DNA of 64,000 nt, from positions 3,100,001 through 3,164,000 of the forward strand of contig NZ_CP010310.2 of the NCBI RefSeq assembly GCF_000815105.2, written 5' to 3'. The translations under genes and the position numbers were made by a program. The DNA is from Pandoraea pulmonicola (lineage in GTDB: Bacteria > Pseudomonadota > Gammaproteobacteria > Burkholderiales > Burkholderiaceae). Below are positions 1-8,964 of this stretch, piece after piece; within the stretch, counting starts at the first letter, position 1, and every line of letters starts with the position of its first letter. A model generated the notes under the pieces. The model saw only the letters and a program-made list of their open reading frames with translations, did no database searches and had not been told where the DNA came from.

Positions 1-2
1 CA

Positions 3-623
3 CCGCAGCGACCTCGCACCCGCAAGGGAGCGATTCGCGCGACGATGGAAAGCCGTCTCCACGATGCGAGCCGCAATGGCGTGCAGACGATCATCGTGCG
101 CGCCGGCGATTTCTTCGGACCGCAGACGCGCAACAGCTGGTTTGCCCAGGGATTGTTGAAGCCCGGTCGAACGACGCGCCTGGTTCACGTGCCCAACGCG
201 CCGGGCGTCGGCCATCAGTGGTCGTATCTTCCCGATGTGGCGAAGACGATGGTCATGCTCGTCGAACGACGCCACACGCTGCCCGCCTTCAACAACTTTC
301 ACATGGCGGGCCACTGGGACGCAGACGGTACGCAACTCGCAGCAGCCATTGCGCGCGTGATGTCGCGCCACGGCGTAACGGTTCGCACGCAGCGCTTCGG
401 ATGGTGGATGGTATGGGCCGGCGCGCCGTTCGTGACGACGCTGCGCGAACTGCTGGAGATGCGCTACCTGTGGCAACAGCCCGTGCGGCTGAACAACGCG
501 CGGCTCGTCGACGTACTCGGCCACGAACCGCACACGCCGCTCGACGACGCCGTGCAAGCCACGCTGGAAGGCCTCGGCTGCCTGCCCGGCAAACCGGGCG
601 GGAAGGCTCTCGCATACCGCTGA
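3..623 (+). CDS. NAD-dependent epimerase/dehydratase family protein, C-terminal part (5' end outside window)
   Basis: Extended short-chain dehydrogenase/reductase, likely acting on a nucleotide sugar or similar substrate. The frame is open from base 3 and reads TRKGAIRATME before the first internal ATG at 45. The RKG..R motif is typical of the middle of this family, so the N-terminal Rossmann fold and probably the YxxxK site lie upstream of the window. Visible parts are VRAGDFFGP, HQWSYLPDVAKTMV and a C-terminal helical region. About 206 residues are present, against roughly 300 for a complete protein. Substrate cannot be assigned. Confidence 0.8.
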   Translation, partial: PQRPRTRKGAIRATMESRLHDASRNGVQTIIVRAGDFFGPQTRNSWFAQGLLKPGRTTRLVHVPNAPGVGHQWSYLPDVAKTMVMLVERRHTLPAFNNFHMAGHWDADGTQLAAAIARVMSRHGVTVRTQRFGWWMVWAGAPFVTTLRELLEMRYLWQQPVRLNNARLVDVLGHEPHTPLDDAVQATLEGLGCLPGKPGGKALAYR

Positions 624-671
624 CTTATCATCGGCTCGGCGGCTCGCGTTACTGCGAACCTTCGTCGTCGG

Positions 672-1532
672 TCACTCCGCGCGAGCGCCGCCGAGCAACC
701 GCGAGATGCGACGTGCCGCGTCGGTGAGCGCCGCGACCGTCTGCGGATTCGGATGCGCGGGCAGATAGTGGATCGAGCCGACGATGGCGAGTGTGCCGAA
801 GAGCGAGCCGTCGTCCTGGACGATGGGCGCGGCAAGCGCGTTCACGCCGAGAAACACTTCCTCGGGCGCGTCGGCCCAACCGCGCTCGCGCACGAGTGCA
901 AGTTCATGCGACAGACGCATCGCGTCGGTGATGGTATGCGGCGTGCAGGCATCGAGTGGGCCGGCAAGCACCGCCTCGCGCCGTTCCGGCGCGCCGAACG
1001 CGAGCGCGATCTTGCCCTGCGCCACGCTGTGCAGCTTGAACTGAGTGCCGGGGTGCAGCAGGATTTCGAGCGGACTGCGCCCACGCATGACGTCCAGCAC
1101 GACGACATCGGTTTCGGTAAACGAACTGATGACGATGGTCTGCCCTACGGCATCGCGCAGCTCTTCCATCACAGGGCGCGCCAGCCCGACCACGTCGAAC
1201 TGCTTGACGAGCTTCTGCCCGAGCAGGAAAAGCCGCCAGCCGATGCGATACCGGCTCGTGCGCGGATTCTGCACGACATAGCCTTCGTGCCGAAGCGCCG
1301 TGAGGTGCCGGTGCACGCGCGCCTTGGGCACGCCGAGCGCTTCCGCCAGATGCGTGACGCCGCATTCGGCGTTGCGCTCGGCCAGCAACTCCAGAATGCG
1401 CAGTGAAATGACCGAAGTCGACGACGTGTTGAGTTCGTCGCTGCCCGTGACGGTGGTCGCCGAGTCGTGATGTGCAGCCGCGAGGCCCGCGCCGCGGGTG
1501 CCGTCGTTCGGGTTGTCCTTCGATCGTTTCAC
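672..1532 (-). CDS. IclR family transcriptional regulator
   Basis: 286 residues. An N-terminal winged HTH (about 42-95, with ILELLAERNAECGVTHLAEALGVPKARVHRHLTAL) is followed by the IclR effector domain (about 110-280), where small organic or aromatic acids normally bind. The start is GTG at 1532, preceded by AAGGA about 7 nt upstream. It lies 33 nt downstream of the cupin gene on the same strand, so the two are probably co-transcribed. It is likely the regulator of the divergent MFS gene through the two palindromes at 2300-2316 and 2396-2412. Family assignment is secure; effector and targets are inferred from position. Confidence 0.9.
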   Translation of the reverse strand: MKRSKDNPNDGTRGAGLAAAHHDSATTVTGSDELNTSSTSVISLRILELLAERNAECGVTHLAEALGVPKARVHRHLTALRHEGYVVQNPRTSRYRIGWRLFLLGQKLVKQFDVVGLARPVMEELRDAVGQTIVISSFTETDVVVLDVMRGRSPLEILLHPGTQFKLHSVAQGKIALAFGAPERREAVLAGPLDACTPHTITDAMRLSHELALVRERGWADAPEEVFLGVNALAAPIVQDDGSLFGTLAIVGSIHYLPAHPNPQTVAALTDAARRISRLLGGARAE

Positions 1533-1565
1533 TGAGTGTCCTTTGTCACTGTCGCCGCCATGCGA

Positions 1566-2243
1566 CTACTGCGCGTCGAGCGAGATGAAACGCTCGCCGA
1601 ACACGTGGTAGCGCTGCGGCTTGTTCTTGTCGCCATCCTCGGCGCGCACGTAGCGAATCGAGCTGCGATTGCGACACGCCCGCGGCAGAATGAAACAGCG
1701 GATGAATGTGGTGTCGCGCGCCTCGGTCGTCGGTGCAAGCACCGGGGCGTATCCGAGTTCGAGCCACGCCTGCCCGGGACCGTGGGTGTGCGAAGCGCCC
1801 AGCGTCTCGATCGTGATCTCGCCTTCGAGCGTGCAACGCACGCCGGGCCCCTGATGCACGTGCAGATGCGCCACGCCGCCGGGGGGGAATTGTACCTTGT
1901 CGCACCGCATGAGCCAGCGTTGGCGCGGGTCCAGCTCGATCGGCGCCGCGAGCTTGAGCGTCGACGACGCGCCCGGCGCCGAGGTGATTTCGCCCGGCGT
2001 CGGCGCATCGCCGGCCATCAACTCCCAGCGCCACAACGTGGCCCCTTCGCTGCCCGCGATCAACGCGACATCGTCCTCCCCCAGCCAGGCGCTTTGCGCC
2101 GGGTGATGTTGCGCGCCCGTCTCGAACTCGATGGCGACATCGCCGCGCACCACGTAAATCGCCCGGCGTGCCGCGCTCAGATAGACCGGTGCATGGTTCG
2201 GCGCAATGACATCCTCGTACAAACGCAATTGAAACGGCTTCAC
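1566..2243 (-). CDS. cupin-domain protein
   Basis: 225 residues with a double-stranded beta-helix signature. PPGGVAHLHVHQGPGVRCTLEGEI holds the clustered His residues expected of cupin motif 1, and GASHTHGPGQAWLELG resembles motif 2. The N-terminal half (YVVRGDVAIEFE, then WLGEDDVALIAG) looks like a second, degenerate cupin fold, so it may be bicupin-like. No signal peptide, so cytoplasmic. The start is GTG at 2243 with AGGAGA upstream. It is the first gene of a cupin-IclR pair divergent from a transporter, which suggests a role in using the compound the transporter imports. The reaction is unknown. Confidence 0.75.
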   Translation of the reverse strand: MKPFQLRLYEDVIAPNHAPVYLSAARRAIYVVRGDVAIEFETGAQHHPAQSAWLGEDDVALIAGSEGATLWRWELMAGDAPTPGEITSAPGASSTLKLAAPIELDPRQRWLMRCDKVQFPPGGVAHLHVHQGPGVRCTLEGEITIETLGASHTHGPGQAWLELGYAPVLAPTTEARDTTFIRCFILPRACRNRSSIRYVRAEDGDKNKPQRYHVFGERFISLDAQ

Positions 2244-2299
2244 TTCTCGATCTCCTGTGACCTACGGCTGCCCGACCATCGAGACAACCTCGACACAAA

Positions 2300-2316
2300 G
2301 TATCGACTATCGATAC
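2300..2316. promoter_or_regulatory. operator-like palindrome, copy 1
   Basis: GTATCG-N5-CGATAC, a perfect 6+6 inverted repeat with a 5-bp spacer, between the divergent cupin and MFS genes. The same architecture recurs at 2396-2412, 96 bp away centre to centre. It is a candidate binding site for the IclR regulator at 672-1532; that assignment is inferred. Confidence 0.6.
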
Positions 2317-2395
2317 ACAAAGCACCATTTATGGTTTACCACGACACCTAACTTCGGAGCATCCTGTTACCATGCAGACGAAATCATTCCCAATC

Positions 2396-2412
2396 GTATC
2401 GATAGCCGATAC
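2396..2412. promoter_or_regulatory. operator-like palindrome, copy 2
   Basis: GTATCG-N5-CGATAC with a different spacer from copy 1, ending 42 bp before the MFS start codon. Conservation of the arms and not the spacer argues for a protein-binding site. Likely IclR-family operator. Confidence 0.6.
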
Positions 2413-2454
2413 ATTAGGCATGACACTAGGATGAGTTCCATGAAGGAGACAAGA

Positions 2455-3717
2455 ATGGACACTGGCACGACCGCTCTGAAAGCGGCAGGCGCCGCACGTC
2501 GGCCTTGGTATCGCGGGGCGTCGCCGGCGCAATGGCGGGCATTTGGTTCGGCTTACATCGGCTGGATGCTGGACATCATGGATCTGATGCTGTTCGCCAT
2601 GGTGATTCGCTACATCAGCGCCGATCTGCATTTCGACAAGGGCGTGGCAGGCATGATCGCCTCGCTCACCCTGTTGGCCACCGCGTTCGGTGGTCTGTTC
2701 TTCGGCTTTCTCGCCGATCGCATCGGGCGCACGCGCTCGATGATTCTCTCGATCCTGTGCTACTCGATCGGCACCGCGCTGTGCGGTTTCGCCGATTCGG
2801 TGACGCAACTCCTGGTCTTCCGCTTCCTGCTCGGCCTCGGTATCGGCGGCGAGTGGTCGGCGGGCGCCGCACTCATTACCGAGACGTGGCCCGCCGAACA
2901 TCGCGCGAAGGTCATGGCATGGGTGCAGAGCGCATTCGCCATGGGCTACGCCGTGGCGGCCATCGTGGCAGCGGTGATCCTGCCGTACTTCGGCTGGCGC
3001 TGGGTGTTCGCGTTCGGCCTGTTGCCGACGGTGCTGGCGTTCTGGGTGCGCCGGCACGTGGAGGAGCCGGCGATCTGGCGCGAGCAGCGGGTGCGCCTCA
3101 CGCTGGGCCAGACGCTCGGCATGCTGTTCGGCCCGTATGCACGCAGCACGATCGTCGGGCTCGCCTTCACGGCCGCCGCGATGTGCGGTTACTGGGGATT
3201 GTTCACGTGGATCCCGGCCTATCTCGCGACGCCGGTCGATCAGGGCGGCCCGGGCTTCGATCTGCTGCGCTCGACCACGTGGATCGTGATCATGCAGATC
3301 GGCGCGGCGGCGGGCTTCGTCTGCTTCGGCTACATCGCCGATCGCATCGGGTGCCGCAAGTCGTTCCTGCTTTTCTTCATCATCTCGGCCGTGACGGTAC
3401 CGCTCTACGTCGCGATTCGCGAGCCCATGCTGCTGCTGGCCTTCGGCCCGGTGGTGGCGTTCTTCGGCACGGGCTTCTACAGCGGCTTCGGCCCGACCTT
3501 CGCCGAGATGTTCCCGACACAGGTCCGCGCCACGGCGCAAGGCTTCATCTACAACACCGGACGCGCGGCCAGCGCCCTCGCGCCCGCTGCCGTGGGCCTG
3601 CTCTCGCGCGGCGAGAACGTGAGCGCGGCGCTCGGTGCGACGGCCGGGTTCTTCCTGCTCGCGGCCATCATCGTCTACTTCTTCCTGCCCGAGCGTCACG
3701 GCGAAGCGCTCGCCTGA
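2455..3717 (+). CDS. MFS transporter (organic/aromatic acid:H+ symporter type)
   Basis: 420 residues with about 12 membrane segments. The MFS signature after TM2 is clear (GFLADRIGRTRSM), and its pseudo-repeat in the second half reads GYIADRIGCRKSF. The N-terminal DxxD-like segment GWMLDIMDLMLF and the TM4 stretch LLGLGIGGEWSAG are typical of the sialate/aromatic-acid symporter branch. The frame stays open upstream to 2257, but AAGGAG at 2443-2448, six bases before ATG 2455, fixes the start. It is divergent from the cupin-IclR pair and probably imports the acid sensed by that regulator. Exact substrate unknown. Confidence 0.85.
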   Translation: MDTGTTALKAAGAARRPWYRGASPAQWRAFGSAYIGWMLDIMDLMLFAMVIRYISADLHFDKGVAGMIASLTLLATAFGGLFFGFLADRIGRTRSMILSILCYSIGTALCGFADSVTQLLVFRFLLGLGIGGEWSAGAALITETWPAEHRAKVMAWVQSAFAMGYAVAAIVAAVILPYFGWRWVFAFGLLPTVLAFWVRRHVEEPAIWREQRVRLTLGQTLGMLFGPYARSTIVGLAFTAAAMCGYWGLFTWIPAYLATPVDQGGPGFDLLRSTTWIVIMQIGAAAGFVCFGYIADRIGCRKSFLLFFIISAVTVPLYVAIREPMLLLAFGPVVAFFGTGFYSGFGPTFAEMFPTQVRATAQGFIYNTGRAASALAPAAVGLLSRGENVSAALGATAGFFLLAAIIVYFFLPERHGEALA

Positions 3718-3756
3718 GCTTGACGCTTACGCCCTCTTACGCCCTCCGGCGACTTC

Positions 3757-3789
3757 GCGCACCGACGGCCCCTGCCGCCGTCGGTGCGC
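3757..3789. terminator. bidirectional terminator hairpin
   Basis: A perfect 13-bp stem (GCGCACCGACGGC, 3757-3769, with its complement at 3777-3789) and a 7-nt loop sit between the convergent MFS gene and the catabolic operon. There is no strong U-run on either side. A tandem 10-bp repeat of CTTACGCCCT lies just before it at 3726-3745. Confidence 0.6.
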
Positions 3790-3831
3790 TGTCGCTCTCT
3801 CACTTCCCCCTACCCGCCCGGCGTGCTCCTC

Positions 3832-5703
3832 TCAAGGCAACGCCAGCCGGATGACCGACGGGCAATCCGAATACAACCGCGCAACATCGTCGGCACGCAG
3901 GTTCAGCACCGCGCGCTGATTGACGTACCCCTTGTCCGTGATCTCGCCCAGCTCCAGCGACGGCGGCGAGGACAGGATCGCGGCGCGCGCGGCCCGCTGC
4001 GAACTGCCGGCATCCTGCGCCAGTTGTGCGAGCGCCTGCGCCACCCGGGCGCGAATGCCGTCGTGCATCGCCAGTTGCCTGCCCGCGTCCGGCGCGTTGC
4101 CCACGTCTGCCGCCATCGCCCGCATGGCCGGGCTCGGGAAAATCAGCAGTCCGATCTCGTCCCGGTCGTGCCCCGCGACGACGACGTCCGACGCATACGG
4201 CGCCAGTGCCGTCACCGCACGCAAGCGCAATGCGCCGACGGACACCCATGTGCCGCTCGTGAGTTTGAAGTCCTCCGATACCCGACCATCGAAGAGGACG
4301 CCCGCGCTCGGATCGTCCGGATCGCATAGCCGGCCTGCATCGCCCGTGCGATAGAAGCCTTCGTCGTCGAACGCTTCGGCAGTGGCCGCCGGGTCGCCCG
4401 CATAGCGGCGAAACACCGACGGGCCACGCACGCGCATCTCCAGTTTGTCGCCGTTGGGCACGAACTTGAGCTCGTTGCCCGGCGCCGGAACCCCGATGTT
4501 GCCCGCCCCCGGAATCGGGAAGTGCACGCTGGTGATGAGCGGCGAGGTCTCCGTCGCCCCCCATGCCGAAGTGAAGAACGGCAGCGTGTCGCAATGCCGC
4601 GACGCCAGCCGTTCGAAGCGCTGCCACACCGCCGGCGGCAGGCTCGCGGCCGCATAAAACAGCACCTGCAGGCGGCCGAAGAAACGTGCGGCAAAGGCGT
4701 CGTCGTCTTCCAGGTACGGCGCCAGTGCCTCGAAACCCTTCGGCACGTTGAAGTGCAGCGTGGGCGATACGTCGCGCAGATTCTCGACGGAACGGCCGAT
4801 CAGTTCCGGCACGGGACGACCGTCATCCACGTAGAACGCCCCACCGTTGCGCAGCGCCATGTGGAAGTTGTGATTCGCGCCGAACGTGTGGCTCCACGGC
4901 AACCAGTCCACCACGATCGGCGCGGCATCGTCGATGAAATGCCAGCACTGCGCGACCATTTGCTGGTTCGCCGCGAGCATCCGATGCGTGTTGACGACGA
5001 TCTTCGGTTTGCCGGTCGAGCCCGAGGTCAGCAACAGCTTGGCCGTGTCCTCCGGCGCCACCCGTGCAAACGCGGCGTCCAGTGCCGGTGTGGCGGGCGT
5101 CGCCGCCAACGCGTCGAATTGCAGCCACCCGGGCCGTGCGTTGTGCGTCGCGACGATCGGGCAGCGGATCGGCGCATCGAGCAACGCGCGTCCATAGGCT
5201 TCGCCGTCCTCGACATAGACCAGCGCGGGGTCGAGCCGCGCCAGAATGCCGTGCAGTTTGCTCATGTCCTTCGCGACGCGGGAATAGGCCGACGAGACGA
5301 TGGCCGTCTGCCGCCCCGCCATCATCGCGCCGAACACGAGCAGCGCATGATTGACGCTGTTGTCCGACAGGATCACGACCGGCCGCTCGCGCGGCACGCG
5401 GAGATCGAGCAGCGCCTGCCCGATGCCGCGCGCCAGGGCAAGAGCCTCGCGATACGTCGCCTTGCGCCAGAGACCGCCGTCGGAGGCCGCCTCGCCGGAC
5501 AGGAGGCGTTGCGCGACGAAAACGGCGTCGGGCGTTTGCGTGGCCCACTTCACGAGCCAGTCGGCCGGACTGCGCGCGAACTCGCCCAATGGCGTGCGCG
5601 AGCGAATCACGAAGCTGCCGTCCGCCCTCGTCTCGCGCTCGATGTCGGGCACGGCGAGACGTCGCGCGCCGGACGACGTCGCCGGGTTCAGTCGATCGTC
5701 CAC
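3832..5703 (-). CDS. feruloyl-CoA synthase-like AMP-binding acid:CoA ligase
   Basis: 623 residues, the normal length for the feruloyl-CoA synthase branch of the ANL superfamily. The ATP loop LLTSGSTGKPK lies at about 225-234, the adenylation core SAWGATETSP further on, and the C-terminal domain ends with EITDKGYVNQR, holding the usual catalytic lysine. It should activate a carboxylic acid, plausibly a hydroxycinnamate or related aryl acid, to its CoA ester. GTG start at 5703, 16 nt inside the upstream solute-binding-protein gene, so translation is probably coupled. Last gene of the operon. The family is clear, the substrate is not. Confidence 0.85.
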   Translation of the reverse strand: MDDRLNPATSSGARRLAVPDIERETRADGSFVIRSRTPLGEFARSPADWLVKWATQTPDAVFVAQRLLSGEAASDGGLWRKATYREALALARGIGQALLDLRVPRERPVVILSDNSVNHALLVFGAMMAGRQTAIVSSAYSRVAKDMSKLHGILARLDPALVYVEDGEAYGRALLDAPIRCPIVATHNARPGWLQFDALAATPATPALDAAFARVAPEDTAKLLLTSGSTGKPKIVVNTHRMLAANQQMVAQCWHFIDDAAPIVVDWLPWSHTFGANHNFHMALRNGGAFYVDDGRPVPELIGRSVENLRDVSPTLHFNVPKGFEALAPYLEDDDAFAARFFGRLQVLFYAAASLPPAVWQRFERLASRHCDTLPFFTSAWGATETSPLITSVHFPIPGAGNIGVPAPGNELKFVPNGDKLEMRVRGPSVFRRYAGDPAATAEAFDDEGFYRTGDAGRLCDPDDPSAGVLFDGRVSEDFKLTSGTWVSVGALRLRAVTALAPYASDVVVAGHDRDEIGLLIFPSPAMRAMAADVGNAPDAGRQLAMHDGIRARVAQALAQLAQDAGSSQRAARAAILSSPPSLELGEITDKGYVNQRAVLNLRADDVARLYSDCPSVIRLALP

Positions 5704-6878
5704 TTGCCGCCCTTGACCGTAACGAGCACGCGACCGTCTTCGCCATACGCCGAATGGTCCTGCGCGCTCACGTTGATCATGCCGTGCGTGGCTGCCAGCC
5801 CGCGCGTCTGTCCGATGGCGCTGACGAGCGCGTCGCGAAACGCCTGCGTGCCCGGCGGCGTCTGCTTCGCTGCCACGGCGACAGCGCGATCGAGCACCAG
5901 GTAGGCGTCGTAGGCGTAGCCTGCGAAGAGGTTGCGCGAGCCCGCCCCGTACTGCGCCTCGTAGCGCCTGGCGAAGTCGACCGCGACGGCCTTGCCCGGG
6001 TGGCTCGCCGGCAATTGCTCGGCGACCAGAATGTTGCCGACCGGGAGGATCGCGCCTTCGGCACTCTTGCCGGCCACGCGCAGGAAGTCGTTGTTGGCCA
6101 CGCCGTGCGTCTGGTAGAGGCGGCCCTTGTAGCCGCGCTCGCGCAGTGTGCTCATCGGCAGTGCGCCGGGCGTGCCGCTCGCCGCGATGATGACGGCGTC
6201 CACGTTGGCCGACATCACCTTGAGTACTTGCGCCGTCACCGACTGGTCGTTGCGGGCGTAGCGCTCGACCGGCGCCACCTGGATCTGGCGCGCCGCCGCC
6301 CGCGCCTGAATGTCCTTGAGCCAGGCCTCGCCATAGGAATCGGAGAAACCGATGAAGCCGAGCGTCTTCACCTTATGCGCCTTCATGTCGTCGAGCACGG
6401 CGTCGGCCATGACGGCCACCGACTGCGGCAACGAGAAGACGTAGCGCATCTGCGTCGCGCTCGGCACGAATGGGCACAGCCCCAGTTGCGGCGTGCGCGT
6501 GTCGGCGGCGACGGCCGCGACCGCCAGACACGCCGGCGTCGTGGACGAGCCGATGATTGCGTCGACCTTGTCTTCGGTGGCGAGACGCCGTGCGTTCTTC
6601 GTCGCCGTGGTCGGATCGGTGGCGTCGTCGAGCACGATGTAGCGCGCGGGCAGACCGCCCAGCGTGGGCGGCAGCATGCCGATGGCCTGCTTCTCGGGAA
6701 TGCCGAGCGATGCGCCGGGCCCCGTGGAGGACAGCGTCACGCCAATGGTGACGCCCGTCGGCTGCGCATGCGCCTGCGTGGCCGCGCCGAACACGGCGAC
6801 ACACAGCGACAGCGCGGTGAGTGTGAAACGTCGGGATCGCGAGAACGCGACACTGCATGTGAACCGGTTTGCCGCCAT
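5688..6878 (-). CDS. branched-chain amino acid-type ABC transporter substrate-binding protein
   Basis: 396 residues of the type I periplasmic binding fold (LivK/HmgII-like). A signal peptide precedes the AHAQ cleavage region around residue 39. The mature start GVTIGVTLSSTGPGASLGIPEKQAI is typical of proteins that bind amino acids, aromatic acids or amides. AGGAG lies about 9 nt before ATG 6878. No permease or ATPase gene accompanies it, so it must use a transporter encoded elsewhere or act as a scavenging binder. Its place inside a CoA-ligase/beta-keto-acid operon suggests that it binds the pathway substrate. Confidence 0.85.
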   Translation of the reverse strand: MAANRFTCSVAFSRSRRFTLTALSLCVAVFGAATQAHAQPTGVTIGVTLSSTGPGASLGIPEKQAIGMLPPTLGGLPARYIVLDDATDPTTATKNARRLATEDKVDAIIGSSTTPACLAVAAVAADTRTPQLGLCPFVPSATQMRYVFSLPQSVAVMADAVLDDMKAHKVKTLGFIGFSDSYGEAWLKDIQARAAARQIQVAPVERYARNDQSVTAQVLKVMSANVDAVIIAASGTPGALPMSTLRERGYKGRLYQTHGVANNDFLRVAGKSAEGAILPVGNILVAEQLPASHPGKAVAVDFARRYEAQYGAGSRNLFAGYAYDAYLVLDRAVAVAAKQTPPGTQAFRDALVSAIGQTRGLAATHGMINVSAQDHSAYGEDGRVLVTVKGGKWTID

Positions 6879-6950
6879 GTGACTTGTCTCCTAGTCTTTC
6901 GCTTGTTGTTTTCGAATGCAGGGGCTGGACAGCTTGCGACGCACAACGAC

Positions 6951-7871
6951 TCAACGCACGGCAAACTCCGGCAGCACTTCGCGATTGCGCGGCAGGCCCA
7001 TGATTTCGCGGGCCTCGGCCGGCGTGGCGGGCTCGTAGCCCATCTCGCGCACGAGCCGCACCACACGCTCGGTCAGTTGCTGGTTCGTCGCGGGCACGCC
7101 GTGCTCGTAGTACAGGTTGTCTTCGAGGCCCACGCGCACGTGACCGCCGAGCAGCAGCGAGTTCATCGCCGACGGAAGCTGTGCCGGACCGATGCCGCTC
7201 ACGCAGAAGATGCTGCCCTTGGGCAGCAGGTCGACCATCGACTGCAGCACGCGCGGGGTGTACGGCATGGCGTTCTGGAAGCCGCGATGCACGCCGAGCA
7301 CCAGATTCACGAAGAACGGCTCCTCGTCGAAACCCGCGGCGGTGAGCGTGGCGAGGTCCTGCACGATGTGCGTCGGGCTGAAGACTTCCCACTCCGGCTT
7401 GATGCCGCGCTTTTTCATCTCCACGGCAAGATGCTTCGAGCGCTCGGGCGACGTGTGCATCAGCAACTCCTTGCCGCCGAAGCTCGCGATGATGGTGGTC
7501 GCGTCGAGCGTGCACATCTCGGCGCCGGCGTCCATGCCCTTCAGACGCTCCTCCCACAGAATCTCCCAATAGCCGCTGTCGGCCTGCCCGATCATGTCGC
7601 CGTGCACGCCGCCGCCGGTGGAGTTGTTGATGACGATGTCGCACTTGTCGCGAATGCGGCGATTGATGTCGCGATAGATCGCCGGGTCGCAGGTCGCGCC
7701 GTCGTCGCCGGGGCGGCGCGCGTGCACGGCCACGACGCTCGCGCCCGCGTTGTAGCAGTCGTAGACGTCGCGGGCGATCTCGTCGGGCTGCGTCGGCAGA
7801 TGGGGGTTCTGCGACTTGTACGCCATGCCGCCCGTGGGCGCGATGGTGACGATGACTTTCGGTTTGCTCAT
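6951..7871 (-). CDS. BKACE family beta-keto acid cleavage enzyme (3-keto-5-aminohexanoate cleavage family)
   Basis: 306 residues. BKACE enzymes condense a beta-keto acid with acetyl-CoA to give acetoacetate and a new acyl-CoA. Family landmarks are the N-terminal [18 protein letters not shown], and [10 protein letters not shown] holding the conserved Glu-Asp pair. The usual HxH zinc motif (VHLHVR) reads VVAVHAR here, so the first His is replaced by Ala48 and only His50 remains. ATG 7871 is preceded by GAAGGAG. A carnitine-dehydrogenase-like enzyme lies directly upstream, a pairing known from L-carnitine catabolism. Family is certain, substrate unknown. Confidence 0.88.
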   Translation of the reverse strand: MSKPKVIVTIAPTGGMAYKSQNPHLPTQPDEIARDVYDCYNAGASVVAVHARRPGDDGATCDPAIYRDINRRIRDKCDIVINNSTGGGVHGDMIGQADSGYWEILWEERLKGMDAGAEMCTLDATTIIASFGGKELLMHTSPERSKHLAVEMKKRGIKPEWEVFSPTHIVQDLATLTAAGFDEEPFFVNLVLGVHRGFQNAMPYTPRVLQSMVDLLPKGSIFCVSGIGPAQLPSAMNSLLLGGHVRVGLEDNLYYEHGVPATNQQLTERVVRLVREMGYEPATPAEAREIMGLPRNREVLPEFAVR

Positions 7872-7881
7872 GCCTGTCTCC

Positions 7882-7908
7882 TTCGATTCGTTCGATATGT
7901 TCGATATG
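7882..7908. repeat. three tandem 9-bp repeats before the BKACE gene
   Basis: TTCGATTCG followed by two copies of TTCGATATG, immediately upstream of the BKACE ribosome-binding site within the 137-nt gap after the dehydrogenase gene. The same gap holds a small GTGC...GCAC hairpin. Function unknown. Confidence 0.6.
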
Positions 7909-8008
7909 GTCGGTGCGGGATCGCACCGGTGAGCCCGGGATCAAGGATCGGGGGATCCGGTAATTCGATAGTCCGAAATGCGCCCGCGCGCGGCGGGCTG
8001 GCGCGTGC

Positions 8009-8935
8009 TTACGGCTTGTTCGCGAGAATGCCGAGGATGATGGCGTCGCGCTGGGCTTCGAGTCGCGCATTGCCGCGCCCGACCAGTTCGGCCTCGACGC
8101 CCGCCGTGATGCGCGCCTTGAGGTCCTCCGTGAGCACCGGCGCGCCAAGATCGGCCCACCACGATTCGATGGGCGGGCCGAGGTGTTCGAGCAGATGCGC
8201 AATGCCGCCCGCGCCGCCGGACAAATGCAGGTTCAGGAACGGCCCGAGTGCGGCCCAGCGCAGCCCGGGCCCGTAAGCGATGGCGTCGTCGATGTCGGCC
8301 ACCGACGCGACGCCCGTGTCCACGAGATGCATCGCCTCGCGCCACAACGCGGCCTGCAGGCGATTCGCGATATGGCCCTTGACCTCTTTCTTCACGTGGA
8401 TCGCGCGCTTGCCGATGACCCGGTAGAACTGCATCGCCGTATCGATGGCGGACTGCGACGATTGCGCGCCGCCAATGACTTCCACCAGCGGAATGAGATG
8501 CGGTGGATTGAACGGATGGCCGAGCACCACTCGCTCGGGATGCTGGCAAACCGACTGCACCCGGCTCATCAACAGTCCCGACGAGCTCGACGCAATGACC
8601 ACCGACGGCGGCAATGCCGCGTCCATCCGCCGGAACAGATCCTGTTTGAGATCCTCGCGCTCCGGACCGCTCTCCTGTACGAAACCGGCGTCCTCGAGCG
8701 CGGCGTCGAGTGTGTCGTGAAAAGTGAGTGCGTCACGGGTGGCGCCGTCCGACAGACCGATGCGGATCAGCGTGGACCAATGCGCATCGATCGCCTCGCG
8801 CAGACGCTCGCGGGCCCCCGGCGCCGGATCCCATGCGCTCACGCGCAGTCCACGCGCCAGGAAGTACGCAGCCCAGCTCGCGCCGATCACACCGGTGCCG
8901 ATGACGGCGACCTGTTCGATGTTGTCGTATTTCAC
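8009..8935 (-). CDS. 3-hydroxyacyl-CoA dehydrogenase family (L-carnitine dehydrogenase-like)
   Basis: 308 residues: an N-terminal NAD-binding Rossmann domain (VAVIGTGVIGASWA, about 9-22), then the catalytic segment GHPFNPPHLIPLVEV with the family His, and the all-helical C-terminal domain. Single-module length and the ARGLRVSAWDPAPG stretch resemble L-carnitine 3-dehydrogenases and hydroxybutyryl-CoA dehydrogenases. It should oxidise a beta-hydroxy acid or acyl-CoA to the beta-keto compound with NAD. The start is GTG at 8935 with GGAG 6 nt upstream. It follows the crotonase by 29 nt and precedes BKACE, which would cleave its product. Confidence 0.85.
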   Translation of the reverse strand: MKYDNIEQVAVIGTGVIGASWAAYFLARGLRVSAWDPAPGARERLREAIDAHWSTLIRIGLSDGATRDALTFHDTLDAALEDAGFVQESGPEREDLKQDLFRRMDAALPPSVVIASSSSGLLMSRVQSVCQHPERVVLGHPFNPPHLIPLVEVIGGAQSSQSAIDTAMQFYRVIGKRAIHVKKEVKGHIANRLQAALWREAMHLVDTGVASVADIDDAIAYGPGLRWAALGPFLNLHLSGGAGGIAHLLEHLGPPIESWWADLGAPVLTEDLKARITAGVEAELVGRGNARLEAQRDAIILGILANKP

Positions 8936-8964
8936 ATTCGTCTCCGTGGGGGATGGCCGCAGCG

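Noticed and set aside
5589..8276. 895-codon plus-strand open frame
   Set aside because: Antisense to the solute-binding protein and BKACE genes, with Arg-rich low-information sequence and no start signal.
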